Assembly (NCBI RefSeq): GCF_040537815.1
Contig: NZ_JBEWSZ010000001.1
Coordinates: 868,001 to 932,000 of the forward strand
DNA length: 64,000 nt
Reading direction: 5' to 3'
Source of the DNA: Mesorhizobium shangrilense
GTDB lineage: Bacteria > Pseudomonadota > Alphaproteobacteria > Rhizobiales > Rhizobiaceae
Under the pieces are notes generated by a model that was not told the DNA's origin, ran no database searches, and saw only the letters and a list, made by a program, of their open reading frames with translations. Shown here one piece after another: positions 42,995 to 52,270 of this stretch (position 1 is its first letter; each line of letters starts with the position of its first letter). A program made the translations under genes and the position numbers.

Positions 42995-44347
42995 ATGGCC
43001 GAGCGTTACCAAAGCTTCGGCCTCGCCACGTCACCGGCAGCACGCGCAATCACCGCCGATGACGGCGTAGCGATGCTGAAGGCCCGGGAGGCGAAGAAGG
43101 ACGGCCTGCTCGCCTATGGCAATGGCCGCTCCTACGGCGATTCTTGCCAGAACGCGGCTGGCGCGGTCGTCGACATGCGCTCGCTGAACCGCATCCGCGC
43201 CTTCAATGCCGAAACCGGCGTCATCGAGGCCGAGGCCGGGGTTCTCCTGTCCGACATCATCGCGCATGCGGCACCTTATGGCTTCTTTCCAGCTGTTGTC
43301 CCGGGCACGCAGTTCGTCACGCTTGGCGGCGCCATCGCCAACGACGTTCACGGCAAGAACCACCACCGGCGCGGCACGTTTGGCTGTCACGTCGAATCGT
43401 TCCTGCTGCTGCGTTCGGACGGCCGAACATATCGCTGCTCGGCCACCGACAATGCGCGCCTGTTCCGCGCGACGATCGGCGGCATGGGCCTGACCGGCCT
43501 GATCCTCTCGGCCTCGGTCCGCCTGATGCGGGTGCCTTCGCTCGACATCGTCGAGAAGGCGACACCATTTCGCGATCTCGGTGAATTCTTCGGCCTTGCC
43601 GAGGCCGCCGACCAGGCCAATGAATATGCCGTCGCCTGGATCGACCAGCTTGCCGGCGGCCGCAGCAGCGGGCGCGGCCTGTTGTTCACTGGCAATCATG
43701 CCGAGCATGGCTCGCACGTGGCCTCGCACGCAACTGGGGCATTGTCGGTACCGGTCCAGCCGCCGTTCAATGTACTCAACCGGCCGTTCCTCACCGCTTT
43801 CAATGCTGCGTACCGGTGGAAGAAAGGCCGGTCTTCAGCGCCATGCCATGTCGGCTACCAGGGTTTCTTCTTTCCGCTCGACGGGGTCCGCGACTGGAAC
43901 CGGCTTTATGGACCGAAAGGGTTGTTCCAGCACCAGAGCGTCGTGCCTGAAGACACAGCGCGCCAGGTCGTGCCGGCACTGCTCGCCGCGGCACGAGAGG
44001 CCGGGCAGGGCTCGTTCCTGACCGTGCTGAAACGCTTCGGCTCGATCCGTTCGCCGGCGCTGCTGTCGTTTCCCCGACCAGGGTTCACGCTGACGCTCGA
44101 CTTCCCCAACCGGGGCGCATCAACGCTTGCTTTGCTGTCGGAACTCGACCGCATCACCGTGGAAGGTGGCGGCGCGGTCAATCCGTACAAGGATGCCCGC
44201 ATGGGCGCCGAGATATTCACCGCATCCTTTCCAGACTGGCAACGCCTGGAAGCGCTGCGCGATCCCGCCTTCATGTCGAGCTTCTGGGCGCGGACGGCGA
44301 AAAAAGAGCTCGATGGGCGGCGCGCCACCGCCGAGGCTGCGGAATAG
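42995..44347 (+). CDS. FAD-dependent oxidase, DprE1-like (polyprenylphosphoryl-ribose oxidase)
   Basis: The 450-residue flavoprotein has NGRSYGDSCQNAAG (43-56) and GGAIANDVHGKNHHRRGTFG (111-130), closely matching the FAD-binding sequences of DprE1, which oxidises decaprenylphosphoryl-ribose at C2 on the way to decaprenylphosphoryl-arabinose. The mobile cysteine region targeted by DprE1 drugs is not clearly conserved. The ATG at 42995 is 2 bases after the HAD-UbiA stop, so the two are one operon. Confidence 0.87.
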   Translation: MAERYQSFGLATSPAARAITADDGVAMLKAREAKKDGLLAYGNGRSYGDSCQNAAGAVVDMRSLNRIRAFNAETGVIEAEAGVLLSDIIAHAAPYGFFPAVVPGTQFVTLGGAIANDVHGKNHHRRGTFGCHVESFLLLRSDGRTYRCSATDNARLFRATIGGMGLTGLILSASVRLMRVPSLDIVEKATPFRDLGEFFGLAEAADQANEYAVAWIDQLAGGRSSGRGLLFTGNHAEHGSHVASHATGALSVPVQPPFNVLNRPFLTAFNAAYRWKKGRSSAPCHVGYQGFFFPLDGVRDWNRLYGPKGLFQHQSVVPEDTARQVVPALLAAAREAGQGSFLTVLKRFGSIRSPALLSFPRPGFTLTLDFPNRGASTLALLSELDRITVEGGGAVNPYKDARMGAEIFTASFPDWQRLEALRDPAFMSSFWARTAKKELDGRRATAEAAE

Positions 44348-44470
44348 ATAAAATTCGGCTTAGATTTGGTTAGTGCATTGCTAACTCAATGGTTCATTAA
44401 AAATGTTCTTGTTATTTCACGAAATGTTTGCGGGTTTGCAGTATGACGGTGAAGGGATGAGTGGGAAAAT

Positions 44471-44911
44471 ATGAAATACATTGTCTTCATTCTTTTTACG
44501 GTCATGACCAACGCCGCCGCGCAGGTGATGCTCAAGCAGGGCATGATGTCGCTCGGGCCGATTTCCTTCGAGGGCGTCAACCCCATCGTGAAGCTGTTGC
44601 AGATCGTGTTCAACCCTTGGGTTTTCCTCGGGCTCTGCACTTTCGTCATCTCGATGGCATCGCATCTTTATGTGCTGTCCAAGGTCGAGCTCTCTTTCGC
44701 CTATCCGTTCCTCAGCCTTGCCTATGTCGCCGTCGCCATCGTCGCCTATTTCGTCTTCCGCGAGGACCTCAACGCCTGGCGCATCGCCGGCATCGCTTTC
44801 ATCTGCGTTGGCACGGTGCTGATCGCCCAGAGCGGCCGCGACCTGAGCGGCCATGGCCAGGAAACGGCTTCTCTTTCGTCCGACAAGATTCACAGCGAGA
44901 TCATTCGATGA
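44471..44911 (+). CDS. Small multidrug-type / ArnE-like membrane protein, probable lipid-linked sugar flippase subunit
   Basis: The 146-residue protein has four membrane helices in the EamA/SMR fold (AAAQVMLKQGMMSLG at the start, ELSFAYPFLSLAYVAVAIVA in helix 3). ArnE-like proteins help move undecaprenyl-phosphate-aminoarabinose across the inner membrane. Position behind the UbiA and DprE1-like genes suggests a polyprenyl-phosphate sugar as cargo. The C-terminus has about 25 polar residues. Its stop overlaps the next start by ATGA. Confidence 0.78.
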   Translation: MKYIVFILFTVMTNAAAQVMLKQGMMSLGPISFEGVNPIVKLLQIVFNPWVFLGLCTFVISMASHLYVLSKVELSFAYPFLSLAYVAVAIVAYFVFREDLNAWRIAGIAFICVGTVLIAQSGRDLSGHGQETASLSSDKIHSEIIR

Positions 44912-45915
44912 GACATGTGATTTTCGGCGGCGACGGTTTCGTCGGCCGCCATCTGGCTCCCAAACTGCTGGCCGACGGCGAGGACGTGGTCGTCGCCGAT
45001 ATCGTCAAGAGCGACCTGCCGCATTACCGCAACGTCCGCTTCGTTCAGTGCGACGTCACCGATCCGGCCGCGGTCGCCTCGGTCGGACTGAAGGCCGACG
45101 ACATGGTCTATAACCTGTCGGCAAAAATGCTGTCGCCGATCCAGGTGCGCGCCAAGCGGCACGACTTCTTCTTTCCTGTCAATTTCCGCGGCACCGAGCA
45201 TATCATGCAGGCCATGGACAGAGCCGGTGCATCGAAACTCGTCCACTATACGACCGACATGATCTACGGTCATACAGTGACGCAGCCGATGACCGAGGAG
45301 CACCCGGTCGCGCCGCTCGGCGAATATGGCTGGTCGAAGCAGAAGACCGAGGAACTGGCCGCCGAATGGCGCAAGCGCGGCATGTCGATCTCGCTGTTTC
45401 GTCCGCGCCTCATCATCGGGCCCGGTCGGCTCGGCATCCTCGAAAAACTGTTCAAGCTGATCGACTGGAGTCTTCCCGTGCCGATGATCGGTTCGGGCAG
45501 GAACCCCTACCAGTTCATCTCGGTGTTCGACTGCGCCGAGGCCGCGCGCGCCGCCTGGAAGGCGGGAGTCCCCAACGAGGCCTATAATCTCGGTTCGCTC
45601 AATCCGCCGCCGGTGAAGAAATTGCTGGGAGACCTGATCAAGCATGCTGGTTCGAAGTCGATCCTGATCCCGACTCCGGGCTGGGCGGTCAAGCGGACGC
45701 TCGACCTGCTCGATCTCATGAACATGCCGATCATGGATCCGGAACAATATCTGATCGCCGACGAGGAATGCGTGCTCGACGTGTCCAAGGCCGGGCGCCA
45801 GCTTGGCTGGGTGCCGCAATATCGCGACGAGGACATGCTGATCGCCGCCTACAGCGAATACCGCGCCAAGAAGGCCGGTCACGCTGTCGCCGCCAAACAC
45901 GTACCCGCCGAATAA
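44908..45915 (+). CDS. NAD-dependent epimerase/dehydratase (extended SDR)
   Basis: The 335-residue protein has the NAD motif FGGDGFVGRHL (6-16), catalytic region TTDMIYGH, and YGWSKQKTEE (Tyr-x3-Lys), as in sugar-nucleotide epimerases of the extended SDR family. It could serve the reduction step that follows DprE1-type oxidation or modify a nucleotide sugar, but it is not of the classical DprE2 short type. It overlaps the flippase gene and precedes the aminotransferase gene by 37 bases. Confidence 0.85.
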   Translation: MRHVIFGGDGFVGRHLAPKLLADGEDVVVADIVKSDLPHYRNVRFVQCDVTDPAAVASVGLKADDMVYNLSAKMLSPIQVRAKRHDFFFPVNFRGTEHIMQAMDRAGASKLVHYTTDMIYGHTVTQPMTEEHPVAPLGEYGWSKQKTEELAAEWRKRGMSISLFRPRLIIGPGRLGILEKLFKLIDWSLPVPMIGSGRNPYQFISVFDCAEAARAAWKAGVPNEAYNLGSLNPPPVKKLLGDLIKHAGSKSILIPTPGWAVKRTLDLLDLMNMPIMDPEQYLIADEECVLDVSKAGRQLGWVPQYRDEDMLIAAYSEYRAKKAGHAVAAKHVPAE

Positions 45916-45952
45916 TGGGACGGCCGAATACAGGCCAATTGGAGATTTTGAA

Positions 45953-47425
45953 ATGACCGTCATGGCCAAACCCGATCACACAAGCGCACGCACCATCGTC
46001 AGCGCGCCGTCGCTGTCACCCGCCACCATCGCAAAGCCTGACCTGATCAGCGTCGAGCAGGCGAAGGCGATGGATGTCGCTGCGATGACCGACCTGTTCA
46101 AGGCGCATCTCAACCCCGGCCAGCTGCATTTCATGAAGCTGCTCGGCTTTCACAAGATCAAGATCGAGCGCGCCGAGGGGATGTTCTACATCGACCAGAA
46201 CGGCCGCAAGATCCTCGACTTCTTCGGCGGCTTCGGATCGCTGGCCTTCGGCCACAACCACCCGCGTATCCTCGAAGCGCGGAAAAAATTCCAAGAAGAA
46301 AAGCGCCAGGAAATCGCCATCGCCTTCATGTCGCAATATGCGGCTGCATTGGCGCACAACCTCGCGAAGTGCTCGCCCGGCGATCTCGACATGGTGTTCC
46401 TCGGCTCGTCAGGCTCGGAAGCCATGGAAGCCGCGGTGAAGCTCGCCGAGCGTGCCGCCGGCCCGAAGCGGCCGAAAATCGTCTATGCCGAGAATTCCTT
46501 CCACGGCAAGACCAAGGGCGTGCTGGGCATCACCGACGGCCAGCTCTACCGCGCTGATTTCAAGATGGCCGACAATACAGTCCGCATTCCCTTCGCCGAC
46601 ATCGGCGCGGTCGAGCGCCTGTTTCGCTCTGACCCGGAGATCGGCGTCATCGTGCTCGAAACCATCCAGGGCGGCGGTGGCATCATCCAGGCGCCGGCGG
46701 AATATTGGCAGGACCTGCGCGCGCTGTGCGACCAGTATGGCGTGCTGTGGGTGGCCGACGAGGTCCAGTGCGGCTATGGCCGCTCGGGCCGCTTCTATGC
46801 CTTCGAGCACTATGGCGTCGTGCCAGACGTGACCGCGCTGGCCAAGTCGCTCGGCGGCGGCAAGGCGGCGGTCGGCGCGATGATCGCCCGCCGCGAGGTC
46901 TACATGAAGGCTTACGGCACGCCGAAGACGGCGATGATCCACGCCATGGCGACCTTTGGTGGCATGGGCGAGGCCTGCGTCACCTCGATCGAAGCGCTCA
47001 ACGTGCTCTATGACGAGGGGCTGATCGACAACGCCGCCGTCACCGGCGACTACCTGCTGCAGCGCCTGCGGGCGCTCAAGGAGAAGTATCCGAAGATTAT
47101 CAAGGATGTTCGCGGCAAGGGCTTTATGGTCGGGCTGGAGTTCCACGACTTCTCGCAGACCTTGCCGATGGTGCTGCGGCCCATCGTCAGCGTGCTCGAC
47201 GACAAGCTGAAGGGCTCGCTGTCCGGCTTCGTCGGAGCGCTGCTGCTGCGCGATTACGACGTGCTCGTCGCCTTCACCGAATACAACCGTAACGTCATCC
47301 GTCTCGAACCGCCACTGATCTGCCAGCGCGAACATGTCGATCGTTTCGTCGATGCCTTCGACAGCCTGTTGTCGCGCGGCATCGTGGCGATCGTGAAGGA
47401 TTTCGTCAAAAGCCAAGTCCGTTAA
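45953..47425 (+). CDS. Class III PLP-dependent aminotransferase
   Basis: The 490-residue protein has GSSGSEAMEAAVKLA, WVADEVQCGYGRSGRFYAFE with the PLP aspartate, and ALAKSLGGGKAAVGAMIARR containing the probable Schiff-base lysine. This pattern fits the acetylornithine/putrescine aminotransferase group rather than sugar aminotransferases. An N-terminal extension of about 30 residues precedes the domain. GGAG lies 9 bases before the ATG at 45953. It may aminate a polyamine or semialdehyde used in the glycoconjugate; that is inference. Confidence 0.85.
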   Translation: MTVMAKPDHTSARTIVSAPSLSPATIAKPDLISVEQAKAMDVAAMTDLFKAHLNPGQLHFMKLLGFHKIKIERAEGMFYIDQNGRKILDFFGGFGSLAFGHNHPRILEARKKFQEEKRQEIAIAFMSQYAAALAHNLAKCSPGDLDMVFLGSSGSEAMEAAVKLAERAAGPKRPKIVYAENSFHGKTKGVLGITDGQLYRADFKMADNTVRIPFADIGAVERLFRSDPEIGVIVLETIQGGGGIIQAPAEYWQDLRALCDQYGVLWVADEVQCGYGRSGRFYAFEHYGVVPDVTALAKSLGGGKAAVGAMIARREVYMKAYGTPKTAMIHAMATFGGMGEACVTSIEALNVLYDEGLIDNAAVTGDYLLQRLRALKEKYPKIIKDVRGKGFMVGLEFHDFSQTLPMVLRPIVSVLDDKLKGSLSGFVGALLLRDYDVLVAFTEYNRNVIRLEPPLICQREHVDRFVDAFDSLLSRGIVAIVKDFVKSQVR

Positions 47426-47448
47426 GGCCGAGTACGCTGAGCAAGACC

Positions 47449-48681
47449 ATGCTGACCAAGCCTCCCGCTCCCAGGAATCCACTCGACCGGCTCACCGGTG
47501 CCGGCCTGGCGTGGGGCGAGGGGACCTATGCGCGGCTGGCCGCCCCGATCGGTGCGGCGGCCTTCGCGCTCTACATTCTCTTGACGGCATTCACGGCGTG
47601 GGTTCTGCCCGACGCCAACTGGGACATGCTGCCCTATCTCGCCGTCGCCGAGGAGGGCACCTATCCCGATGTGCAGGCCTTGCATGATTACGCCTACAGT
47701 ACCGTCAAGGCCGGTGTTTCGGCTGGCGACTATGCGGCGCTGACCGACGATGGCGGCGGCTACCGCAGTCATATGACGGCGAATGCCGCCGATTTCCATT
47801 CGCTGCTCGGCATGTACCGGGTCAAATTCCTCTATGCCGAGATCCTGTCGACGCTGAGCTCGGTGATGTCGCCGGTCGAGGCGATGCGGATTGTCTCGGT
47901 GTTCTCCGTACTGCTGTTCGGCGCGATCACGCTTCTCTGGTTGCGCTCCGAGGGCGCGCTGGCGCTGGCGCCGGTCGTTGGCGCTGTGCTGATCATGGCC
48001 GAATTCGGCGATGCGGCGCGGGCCTCGACGCCGGATCTGCTGTGCTCGGCACTGTTTCTCGGTGGACTCTATGCCTATGTCCGCGGTCGCGAGGTGGCGA
48101 CGGCGATCCTGCTTTTCCTCGCCTTCATGGCGCGGCCGGACAACATTGTCTTTCTTGCGATTTTCGCCGTTCTGCTCATTGCGTACCGGCAGAAGGCTTG
48201 GGGCGCGCTGGCCGGCTTTGCCGCCTCCTTCGTGGCCTATTTCGCCATCTCGCACTGGGCGCATCATCCGGGCTGGTGGCCGCATCTGTGGTTCTCCAGC
48301 ATCGAGCAGCACTACAATATGGATGACTTCCACCCGGCATTCTCGGCCACCGCCTATCTCAGGGCCTTTGCCACCGCTGCGCTGCGTGCCGTCAGCATGA
48401 ACAGCTGGGTTGGTGTGTTAGTGCTGGCGCTGGCGGGATGGTACGCGGCCAGCCGCGCGGGCTTTCGGCTCGACCGCCGCGCCGGCATTTTGTTCGCGGC
48501 GCTGGTGCTCGGTGTGCTGGCCAAGTTCACCGTTTTTCCGATCCACGACACGCGCATCTATTTTCCGAACCTGATCCCGCCCTTCCTGCTGCTGGTCGGT
48601 CCCCTGATGGCGCTGTGGTCATCCCTGGGGCACGGCGAACGCCGCGTTGGCTTGCACGTCATTCCCGGAGACAAGCAATGA
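47449..48681 (+). CDS. Polytopic membrane protein, GT-C glycosyltransferase-like
   Basis: The 410-residue protein has about 10 hydrophobic segments. An acidic residue in the first periplasmic loop (PDANWDMLPYLAVAE) is placed like the catalytic Asp of GT-C glycosyltransferases that use polyprenyl-phosphate sugars. No named family is recognised with certainty. In this cluster it could transfer the lipid-linked sugar to an acceptor in the periplasm. It starts 23 bases after the aminotransferase gene and overlaps the FkbM methyltransferase gene by ATGA. Confidence 0.7.
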   Translation: MLTKPPAPRNPLDRLTGAGLAWGEGTYARLAAPIGAAAFALYILLTAFTAWVLPDANWDMLPYLAVAEEGTYPDVQALHDYAYSTVKAGVSAGDYAALTDDGGGYRSHMTANAADFHSLLGMYRVKFLYAEILSTLSSVMSPVEAMRIVSVFSVLLFGAITLLWLRSEGALALAPVVGAVLIMAEFGDAARASTPDLLCSALFLGGLYAYVRGREVATAILLFLAFMARPDNIVFLAIFAVLLIAYRQKAWGALAGFAASFVAYFAISHWAHHPGWWPHLWFSSIEQHYNMDDFHPAFSATAYLRAFATAALRAVSMNSWVGVLVLALAGWYAASRAGFRLDRRAGILFAALVLGVLAKFTVFPIHDTRIYFPNLIPPFLLLVGPLMALWSSLGHGERRVGLHVIPGDKQ

Positions 48682-49436
48682 GTTCCGTTTCCAGCCTGGC
48701 GCGCATTGCCCTGTCGCTCGGTCTCCCGAAGGGGATCATCGATCGCGGCCCGTCGCTGCGCGGTACGAAATTCTTGGCAAGGGCAGCGTTGAAGGCGCGG
48801 CTCAGTGGGGGAGGGCAGCCGTTCCAGATGGTCAATGTCGGCGCCTGCGATGGCGCGCTGTTCGACGATGTGACGCCATGGCTGCATCGCATAAAGGGCG
48901 CCCGCGCTATGCTGGTCGAGCCCATCCCCTACAATCAGAAGCGGCTGCGCGCCAACTATCCCGACACGAGCCGGTTCATTATCGAGCCGGTGGCCGTGAC
49001 CAGGACAAAAGGAACGATCACCGTCCACACCTTCGATGCCGCCGCGCTCGAGGCGGGCACGTTGCCGATCGAGTTCATCGGCTGCTCGTCGGTCACCGAC
49101 ACCAACCTGATGTCGGGCAAGAATGCATGGGGCGAGGAAGACGCCAACTTCAACAAGTTCGCGCCGCATCTGAAGGACATCGAAGTGCCTTCGGAGACAT
49201 TGCAGACGCTGCTCGACCGCAACGGCATCAACCACATCGACGCCTTCCTGGTGGATTGCGAAGGTGCCGACTGGATCGTCTTCGAACAGCTCGACTTGAA
49301 ACGCTACCGTCCGGGCATGATCAAGGTCGAGGTCGGCGCGCTGCCGGCTGCCGAGATCGGTCAGGTCGTGGTCGAGCTCAAGACCGCCGGCTACCAGGTC
49401 GGCTTCCAGGCCGAGGACATCTGGGCCTTTGCCTAG
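48678..49436 (+). CDS. FkbM-family SAM-dependent methyltransferase
   Basis: The 252-residue protein has the Rossmann SAM site FQMVNVGACDGALFDDV, the acidic end of strand 2 in LVEPIPYNQKRL, and DAFLVDCEGADWIVFEQLDL, the FkbM hallmark. Members O-methylate sugars, for example in Nod factors and surface glycans. It is the last gene of the cluster and overlaps the GT-C-like gene by 4 bases, which suggests methylation of the glycan made by this cluster. Confidence 0.87.
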   Translation: MSSVSSLARIALSLGLPKGIIDRGPSLRGTKFLARAALKARLSGGGQPFQMVNVGACDGALFDDVTPWLHRIKGARAMLVEPIPYNQKRLRANYPDTSRFIIEPVAVTRTKGTITVHTFDAAALEAGTLPIEFIGCSSVTDTNLMSGKNAWGEEDANFNKFAPHLKDIEVPSETLQTLLDRNGINHIDAFLVDCEGADWIVFEQLDLKRYRPGMIKVEVGALPAAEIGQVVVELKTAGYQVGFQAEDIWAFA

Positions 49437-49598
49437 GTCCGATATCTGTTCCCGGCAGAAGGGGGCGGTCGAAGTGCTGACTATGGGCCATTCCTCCATC
49501 TGGTCGCTCGGCTTTTTGCCAATGTCGCAAACAGGCTTCAATCGCCCCACCGCTCCGCCCTATAGTCCGCCCGCAAAACCGCTTTGGAGTCGTGGGCA

Positions 49599-52160
49599 AT
49601 GGCAGGGTTTCCGGAAAAGGCGAAGGTCGTCATCATCGGCCTGGGTGGTATCGTCGGCGCATCGATCGCCCACCACCTGATCGAGCGCGGCTGGGATGAC
49701 ATCGTCGGCATCGACAAATCGGGCATCCCGACCGACATCGGCTCGACCGCGCATGCCTCCGACTTCTGCTACACGACCAGCCATGATTTCCTGTCCTGCT
49801 GGACGACGCTCTATTCCATCGATTTCTACGAGAAGATGGGCCATTACGCCCGCGTGGGCGGCCTCGAAGTCGCTCGCGTCGGTGACGACGGCCGCATGGA
49901 TGAGATCAAGCGCAAGATCGCCTCGGCGAAGGCTTTTGGCACGCGCGCACGGCTGATCGAACCGGCCGAGATCAAGGAAAAGTTTCCACTGATCGAGGAG
50001 CATCTTGTACAAGGCGGCCTCTGGGATCCCGATGCCGGTCTGGTCATCCCGCGCTCGCAAACTGTCGCGGGCAAGCTGGTCGACCAGGCGGAAGCTTCGG
50101 GCAAGCTCAAATCCTTCGCCAACACGCCGGCCAGGTCGCTGATCGTCAAGGATGGCCGCATCACCGGCGTCGTGACCGATCGCGGCACCATCGAGGCCGA
50201 CTATGTCATCGTCTGCGCCGGCATCTGGGGTCGGCTGATCGCGGAAATGGTCGGCGAGGATCTGCCGGTCATGCCGATCGACCATCCGCTGACCTTCTTC
50301 GGGCCGTACAATGAGTTCGCGGGAACGGGCAAGGAGATCGGCTGGCCGCTGCTGCGTGACCAGGGCAATTCGGCCTATATGCGCGACACCGGCGACCCCA
50401 AGACCGCCGAGGGCGGACAGATCGAATGGGGTTACTACGAAGAGACCAATCCCCGCCTTTGCCATCCGCGCGATCTCCTGGAAAAGCATGAAGCGCGGCT
50501 TTCGCCTTCGCAGCGCGACCTCGACATGGAGCAGATCCTGGCGCCGCTCGAGCGCGCCATGGAACTGACGCCGATCCTGGGCGAACTCGGCTACAATGAA
50601 AGCCATTCCTTCAATGGCCTGCTGCAGGTGACGGCCGATGGCGGCCCGTCCATGGGCGAAAGCCAGAAGGTCAGGGGCCTGTGGTATGCCGTCGCCATCT
50701 GGGTCAAGGACGGCCCCGGCATGGGCAAGCTGATCGCCGACTGGATGACGGACGGCCGCACCTCGATCGACCATCACGCCATCGACTATGCACGCTTCTA
50801 TCCGCACCAGACCAAGGAGCAGTTCATCTGGGATCGCTGCACCGAGACCGCGATGAAGGTCTACAATCCGGCGGTGCATCCGCGCGAGCCGTTCTCCAAG
50901 GGTCGCAACATCCGCCGCTCGCCGTTCTGGGAGCGCGAGAAGGAACTCGGCGGCTACTTCATGGAACTCGGCGGCTGGGAGCGTGCCCACGGCTACGCCG
51001 CCAACGAGCATCTGCTGGAGAAATACGGCAACCGCGTCCCGGTGCGCGAGAACGAGTGGGACAACCGCCATTTCTGGCGGGTGTCCAATGCCGAACACCT
51101 CGCCATGAGCGAGGATTGCGGCATCGTCAACCTGTCGCATTTCTCGATGTACGACGTCGAAGGCCCTGACCATGTCGCGTTGCTGGAATGGCTCTGCGCG
51201 GCCAAGATCGGTGGCGACAACAACATCGGCAAGGGCATCTACACCCACTTCCTCGACGAGGAAGGCATGGTGCGCGCCGACTTCACCGTCATCCGCATGG
51301 CCGACCGCTGTCGCGTGATCGACGGTGCCGACGCCGGCCCACGCGACTTCCGCTACATGCAGCGCACCGCGCAGGACAAAGGTTTTGACGTCACCATCAC
51401 CGATGTGACGGAAAAATACGTCACCATCGGCATCTGGGGTCCGAATGCCCGCACCACCTTGCAGAAGGTGGTTGAGAATCCGGATGGGCTGTCGCTGGAA
51501 AACTTCCCGTTCGCGGCGATCAAGCCAGTCAAGATCGGCGGCAAGGATGTCACCGCTTTCCGCATCTCCTATGTCGGTGAGCAGGGCTGGGAATTGCATA
51601 TGCGCTACGAGGACGGCCTCGCCGTCTGGGATGCGCTGCGCTCGACCGGCGTGATGCCGTTCGGCGTCGAGACCTATGCCAACACGCGCCGCATGGAAAA
51701 GAGCCTGCGCCTGCAGAACGCCGACCTCCTGACCGAGTACAATCTGCTGGAAGCCGATCTTGCCCGCCCGAAGGTCAAGGAGAACGATTTCTGCGGTAAG
51801 GCGAAGCACGTGGAGTACCGCGCCCGCGAGCACCAGCCGGCCATGCTGTGCACGCTGGTGATGACCGACAATATCGATGCGAAGGGTGTTGCCCGTTATC
51901 CCGTTGGCATCATGCCGGTTATGGACCCCAAGACCGGCGAAACGCTGGTCGATGAACTCGGGCGCCGGTCGTTCACGACCTCGATGGCCTATGGCCCCAC
52001 CATCGGCAAGAACATCGGTCTCGCTTATCTGCCGTGGGCCTATGCCCACGAAGGCCGCAAGCTCACGATCGAGTATTTCGGCGAGACATATCCGGTCGAA
52101 GTGGCCGCTGTCGGCTACAAGCCGCTCTACGACCCGGAGAACCTCAAGCCGCGCAGCTGA
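49599..52160 (+). CDS. FAD-dependent oxidase fused to GcvT domain, divergent third copy
   Basis: The 853-residue protein has VVIIGLGGIVGASIAHHL (10-27), a substrate domain, and a C-terminal GcvT domain (SYVGEQGWELHM). The covalent-FAD region reads GSTAHASDF (His52) instead of the TWHAAG of the other two copies, and the substrate domain differs greatly, so its substrate is probably different. GGAG lies 9 bases before the ATG at 49599. It stands alone between the glycoconjugate cluster and the site-2 protease gene and ends in a strong terminator. Confidence 0.85.
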   Translation: MAGFPEKAKVVIIGLGGIVGASIAHHLIERGWDDIVGIDKSGIPTDIGSTAHASDFCYTTSHDFLSCWTTLYSIDFYEKMGHYARVGGLEVARVGDDGRMDEIKRKIASAKAFGTRARLIEPAEIKEKFPLIEEHLVQGGLWDPDAGLVIPRSQTVAGKLVDQAEASGKLKSFANTPARSLIVKDGRITGVVTDRGTIEADYVIVCAGIWGRLIAEMVGEDLPVMPIDHPLTFFGPYNEFAGTGKEIGWPLLRDQGNSAYMRDTGDPKTAEGGQIEWGYYEETNPRLCHPRDLLEKHEARLSPSQRDLDMEQILAPLERAMELTPILGELGYNESHSFNGLLQVTADGGPSMGESQKVRGLWYAVAIWVKDGPGMGKLIADWMTDGRTSIDHHAIDYARFYPHQTKEQFIWDRCTETAMKVYNPAVHPREPFSKGRNIRRSPFWEREKELGGYFMELGGWERAHGYAANEHLLEKYGNRVPVRENEWDNRHFWRVSNAEHLAMSEDCGIVNLSHFSMYDVEGPDHVALLEWLCAAKIGGDNNIGKGIYTHFLDEEGMVRADFTVIRMADRCRVIDGADAGPRDFRYMQRTAQDKGFDVTITDVTEKYVTIGIWGPNARTTLQKVVENPDGLSLENFPFAAIKPVKIGGKDVTAFRISYVGEQGWELHMRYEDGLAVWDALRSTGVMPFGVETYANTRRMEKSLRLQNADLLTEYNLLEADLARPKVKENDFCGKAKHVEYRAREHQPAMLCTLVMTDNIDAKGVARYPVGIMPVMDPKTGETLVDELGRRSFTTSMAYGPTIGKNIGLAYLPWAYAHEGRKLTIEYFGETYPVEVAAVGYKPLYDPENLKPRS

Positions 52161-52188
52161 TTGCGGGACGAAACAACGCAAATGATCG

Positions 52189-52224
52189 CCAAACCCCGGC
52201 CGTCGGCCGGGGTTTGGTCTTTTT
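52189..52224 (+). terminator. Rho-independent terminator
   Basis: CCAAACCCCGGCC and GGCCGGGGTTTGG form a perfect 13-bp stem with a 3-base loop, followed by TCTTTTTA. It ends the transcript of the third FAD/GcvT gene. Confidence 0.92.
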
Positions 52225-52270
52225 ACCCTGATGATTCTCGCTTACGGTCGCGCCGGGCGGAGTAGGGCAT

